DNA of 7,398 nt from Bacteroidales bacterium. Its GTDB lineage: Bacteria > Bacteroidota > Bacteroidia > Bacteroidales > Paludibacteraceae. Numbering within the stretch: the first letter of the stretch is position 1; the number at the start of each line of letters is the position of its first letter. The notes beneath the pieces were generated by a model. That model was not told where the DNA came from. It was given only the letters and a program-made list of their open reading frames with translations, and did not search any database. Below are positions 6,253-7,398 of this stretch, piece after piece. The position numbers and the translations under genes are program-made. The stretch spans positions 1 to 7,398 of the forward strand of contig CAAFXN010000066.1 of NCBI GenBank assembly GCA_900766775.1, in the 5' to 3' direction.

Positions 6253-6303
6253 AAAAGATAAAGGATGAAAGACTATCACATTGTCTCTCACCCTTTATCT
6301 TTT
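6253..6303 (-). terminator. Likely terminator downstream of pfp (long hairpin)
   Basis: Arms 6253-6273 and 6283-6303 pair at 19 of 21 positions around a 9-nt loop. Both mismatches are A/C in plus-strand DNA and become U-G wobbles in the minus-strand RNA, so the pfp transcript can pair along all 21 bp. In that RNA the GC-richer inner part (GGGUGAGAGAC with GUCUUUCAUCC) is followed by UUUAUCUUUU, as in an intrinsic terminator, about 45 nt past the pfp stop. The outer A/U flanks may extend the stem. Confidence 0.65.
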
Positions 6304-6307
6304 CTTT

Positions 6308-6339
6308 CCCCCTCCCTTTGTAGGGAGGGCAGGGGTGGG
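6308..6339. repeat. C/G-run intergenic repeat with hairpin and G-quadruplex motif
   Basis: CCCTCCC (6310-6316) and GGGAGGG (6323-6329) form a 7-bp hairpin with a 6-nt loop. The plus strand 6323-6339 also reads GGG-A-GGG-CA-GGGG-T-GGG, a canonical quadruplex pattern with loops of 1, 2 and 1 nt. From memory this kind of element is scattered in intergenic DNA of Bacteroidales; only one copy is seen here. It starts 8 nt past the pfp stop. Confidence 0.65.
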
Positions 6340-6346
6340 TCCCCTC

Positions 6347-7398
6347 TTATTCCCCTTCCTGCTCCAAGCGCAGGGTGTGGGTCGGCAGGTCGCATACCTC
6401 CGACGGTCCGTAGTATTGGATAGGTCCGGGGTAGATATAACTGGTGTTAGCGTCTGCCCACTCGGCGCGGTGCGACTTCAGGTAGAGGAACGGCGCACCG
6501 TTCAAGTCAACAAGCGCCTTTTGGATAACGGGTTTCATCTTGCCGTTGCGCTTCTCCATGTTCATCATCATCGTGATGGGCACACCGCCTGCCACCCACT
6601 CCGAAGCGGGCTTGGTCAGGTTGCGCACCAGCGCCATGTAACCCGTCTTGCCGGCTGCGATGAGGTGGGTAGCCGTCATGCCGAGCGAGTAGCAGTAGTC
6701 TGCGTCGAAGTTCGACGGGATGGCGCAACGTCCCTCGTAGCCGAAGAAGTGGTTGAGCGCGGAGAACTTGCCTTTGTACACGCCGTTGGCTTTCAGTTGT
6801 GCCAAGCGCTTGCTAACCATCTCGATAAGCAACTTCTCGGTCTCAATCTGGCTCACCATCACATTTCCGTGCGGGTCGCGGTCGAGCGTCAACTGCTTCG
6901 CGATAGCCTTCGGCAGCGAGCGGAACAGTTCGCAGGAGGCGGGAGTCAGCATCGACTTCACGTACTCGCGCTTCGCGTCGTCGCCCTCCAAACCGGCGAA
7001 CTCCTCGTTCTGCGCCAGCATATCGTTCAACTCTTGTATCAGCACGCGCATAGCGGGGATGAACTCAATAAGTCCCTCGGGGATGAGCACGGTACCGAAG
7101 TTCAGTCCGGCGTTCGCACGGTCAACAATCACCTCAACTATCTGCTCCACGATGTCGTTCAGCGTCATGCTCTTCGCCTCCACTTCCTCCGAAATCAGGC
7201 AGATGTTCGGCTGGCTCTGCAGCGCGCACTCGAGGGCGATATGCGAAGCCGAACGACCCATCAGGCGGATGAAGTGCCAGTATTTCTTCGCCGAGTTGGC
7301 GTCGCGCTGGATGTTACCAATCAACTCGCTATACACTTTGCAAGCGGTGTCGAAACCGAACGAGGTCTCAATCATGTTGTTCTTCAAGTCGCCGTCGA
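6347..7398 (-). CDS. pfp: PPi-dependent phosphofructokinase, long type, 5' end outside the window
   Basis: Diphosphate:fructose-6-phosphate 1-phosphotransferase, which interconverts F6P + PPi and fructose-1,6-bisphosphate + Pi in cytoplasmic glycolysis/gluconeogenesis. About 349 codons are visible; the long bacterial/plant-like clade is about 550 aa, so roughly the first 200 residues, including the N-terminal phosphate-binding Gly-rich region, lie beyond 7398. The visible part opens in the catalytic motif: codons 7388-7398 read (I)DGD, followed by LKNN, i.e. the TIDGDLKN block. Next come MGRSASH (7241-7261), which contacts substrate, then IPEGLIEFIP (about 7055-7084), GYEGR (about 6731-6745) with the sugar-phosphate Arg, and PGPIQYYGP near the C-terminus. 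The stop is TAA at 6347-6349. The TTG at 7387 is an internal Leu codon, not a start. Presence of the PPi enzyme fits anaerobic Bacteroidales metabolism. No operon partner is visible: the next gene starts 245 bp away beyond a terminator-like hairpin. Confidence 0.96.
   Translation of the reverse strand, partial: DGDLKNNMIETSFGFDTACKVYSELIGNIQRDANSAKKYWHFIRLMGRSASHIALECALQSQPNICLISEEVEAKSMTLNDIVEQIVEVIVDRANAGLNFGTVLIPEGLIEFIPAMRVLIQELNDMLAQNEEFAGLEGDDAKREYVKSMLTPASCELFRSLPKAIAKQLTLDRDPHGNVMVSQIETEKLLIEMVSKRLAQLKANGVYKGKFSALNHFFGYEGRCAIPSNFDADYCYSLGMTATHLIAAGKTGYMALVRNLTKPASEWVAGGVPITMMMNMEKRNGKMKPVIQKALVDLNGAPFLYLKSHRAEWADANTSYIYPGPIQYYGPSEVCDLPTHTLRLEQEGE

Noticed and set aside
7385..7387. TTG at 7387 as the start of pfp
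   Set aside because: The frame continues upstream to the window edge as (I)DGD, part of the conserved catalytic motif, so the TTG is an internal Leu codon.

Overview
The window looks like ordinary chromosome from a member of the Bacteroidota, probably Bacteroidales. Four points support this. First, a promoter of the phylum-specific type (TTTG, 19 nt, TAnnTTTG) lies upstream of dnaE. Second, the DnaE is long, with the insertions I associate with this phylum and an undegraded PHP domain. Third, there is a long-type PPi-dependent phosphofructokinase. Fourth, the intergenic DNA carries many short, low-complexity repeats of the kind common in Bacteroidales. All four genes are on the minus strand, so transcription runs from high to low coordinates.

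Layout in transcription order: (1) the 3' two-thirds of pfp (7398 to 6347, cut by the window edge), glycolysis; (2) a 245-bp gap with a G-rich repeat, a long U-rich hairpin that is a good terminator candidate, and a weak promoter candidate; (3) a two-gene operon of a small secreted TPR-type protein (6101 to 5358) and a secreted alpha/beta hydrolase of the dienelactone-hydrolase/Abhydrolase_7 kind (5358 to 4225), joined by a TGATG stop/start overlap; (4) a compact 192-bp gap in which the operon terminator and the dnaE promoter occupy the same bases, followed by a tandem heptamer repeat in the dnaE leader; (5) a complete dnaE (4032 to 82), the replicative polymerase; (6) 81 bp of repeat-rich DNA downstream of dnaE.

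pfp and dnaE are housekeeping genes with no evident link to each other or to the pair between them. The TPR protein and the hydrolase both carry signal peptides and are translationally linked, so they probably act together in the envelope; the substrate is unknown. I found no mobile element, CRISPR array, RNA gene, phage gene or toxin/defence module, and nothing that amounts to a new multi-gene system.

The most interesting signals are small. The first about 56 codons of the hydrolase are built almost entirely from intergenic-type repeats. One of these repeats recurs downstream of dnaE and differs there by a clean 30-nt insertion that forms a hairpin. The dnaE promoter -33 box sits in the loop of the upstream terminator.
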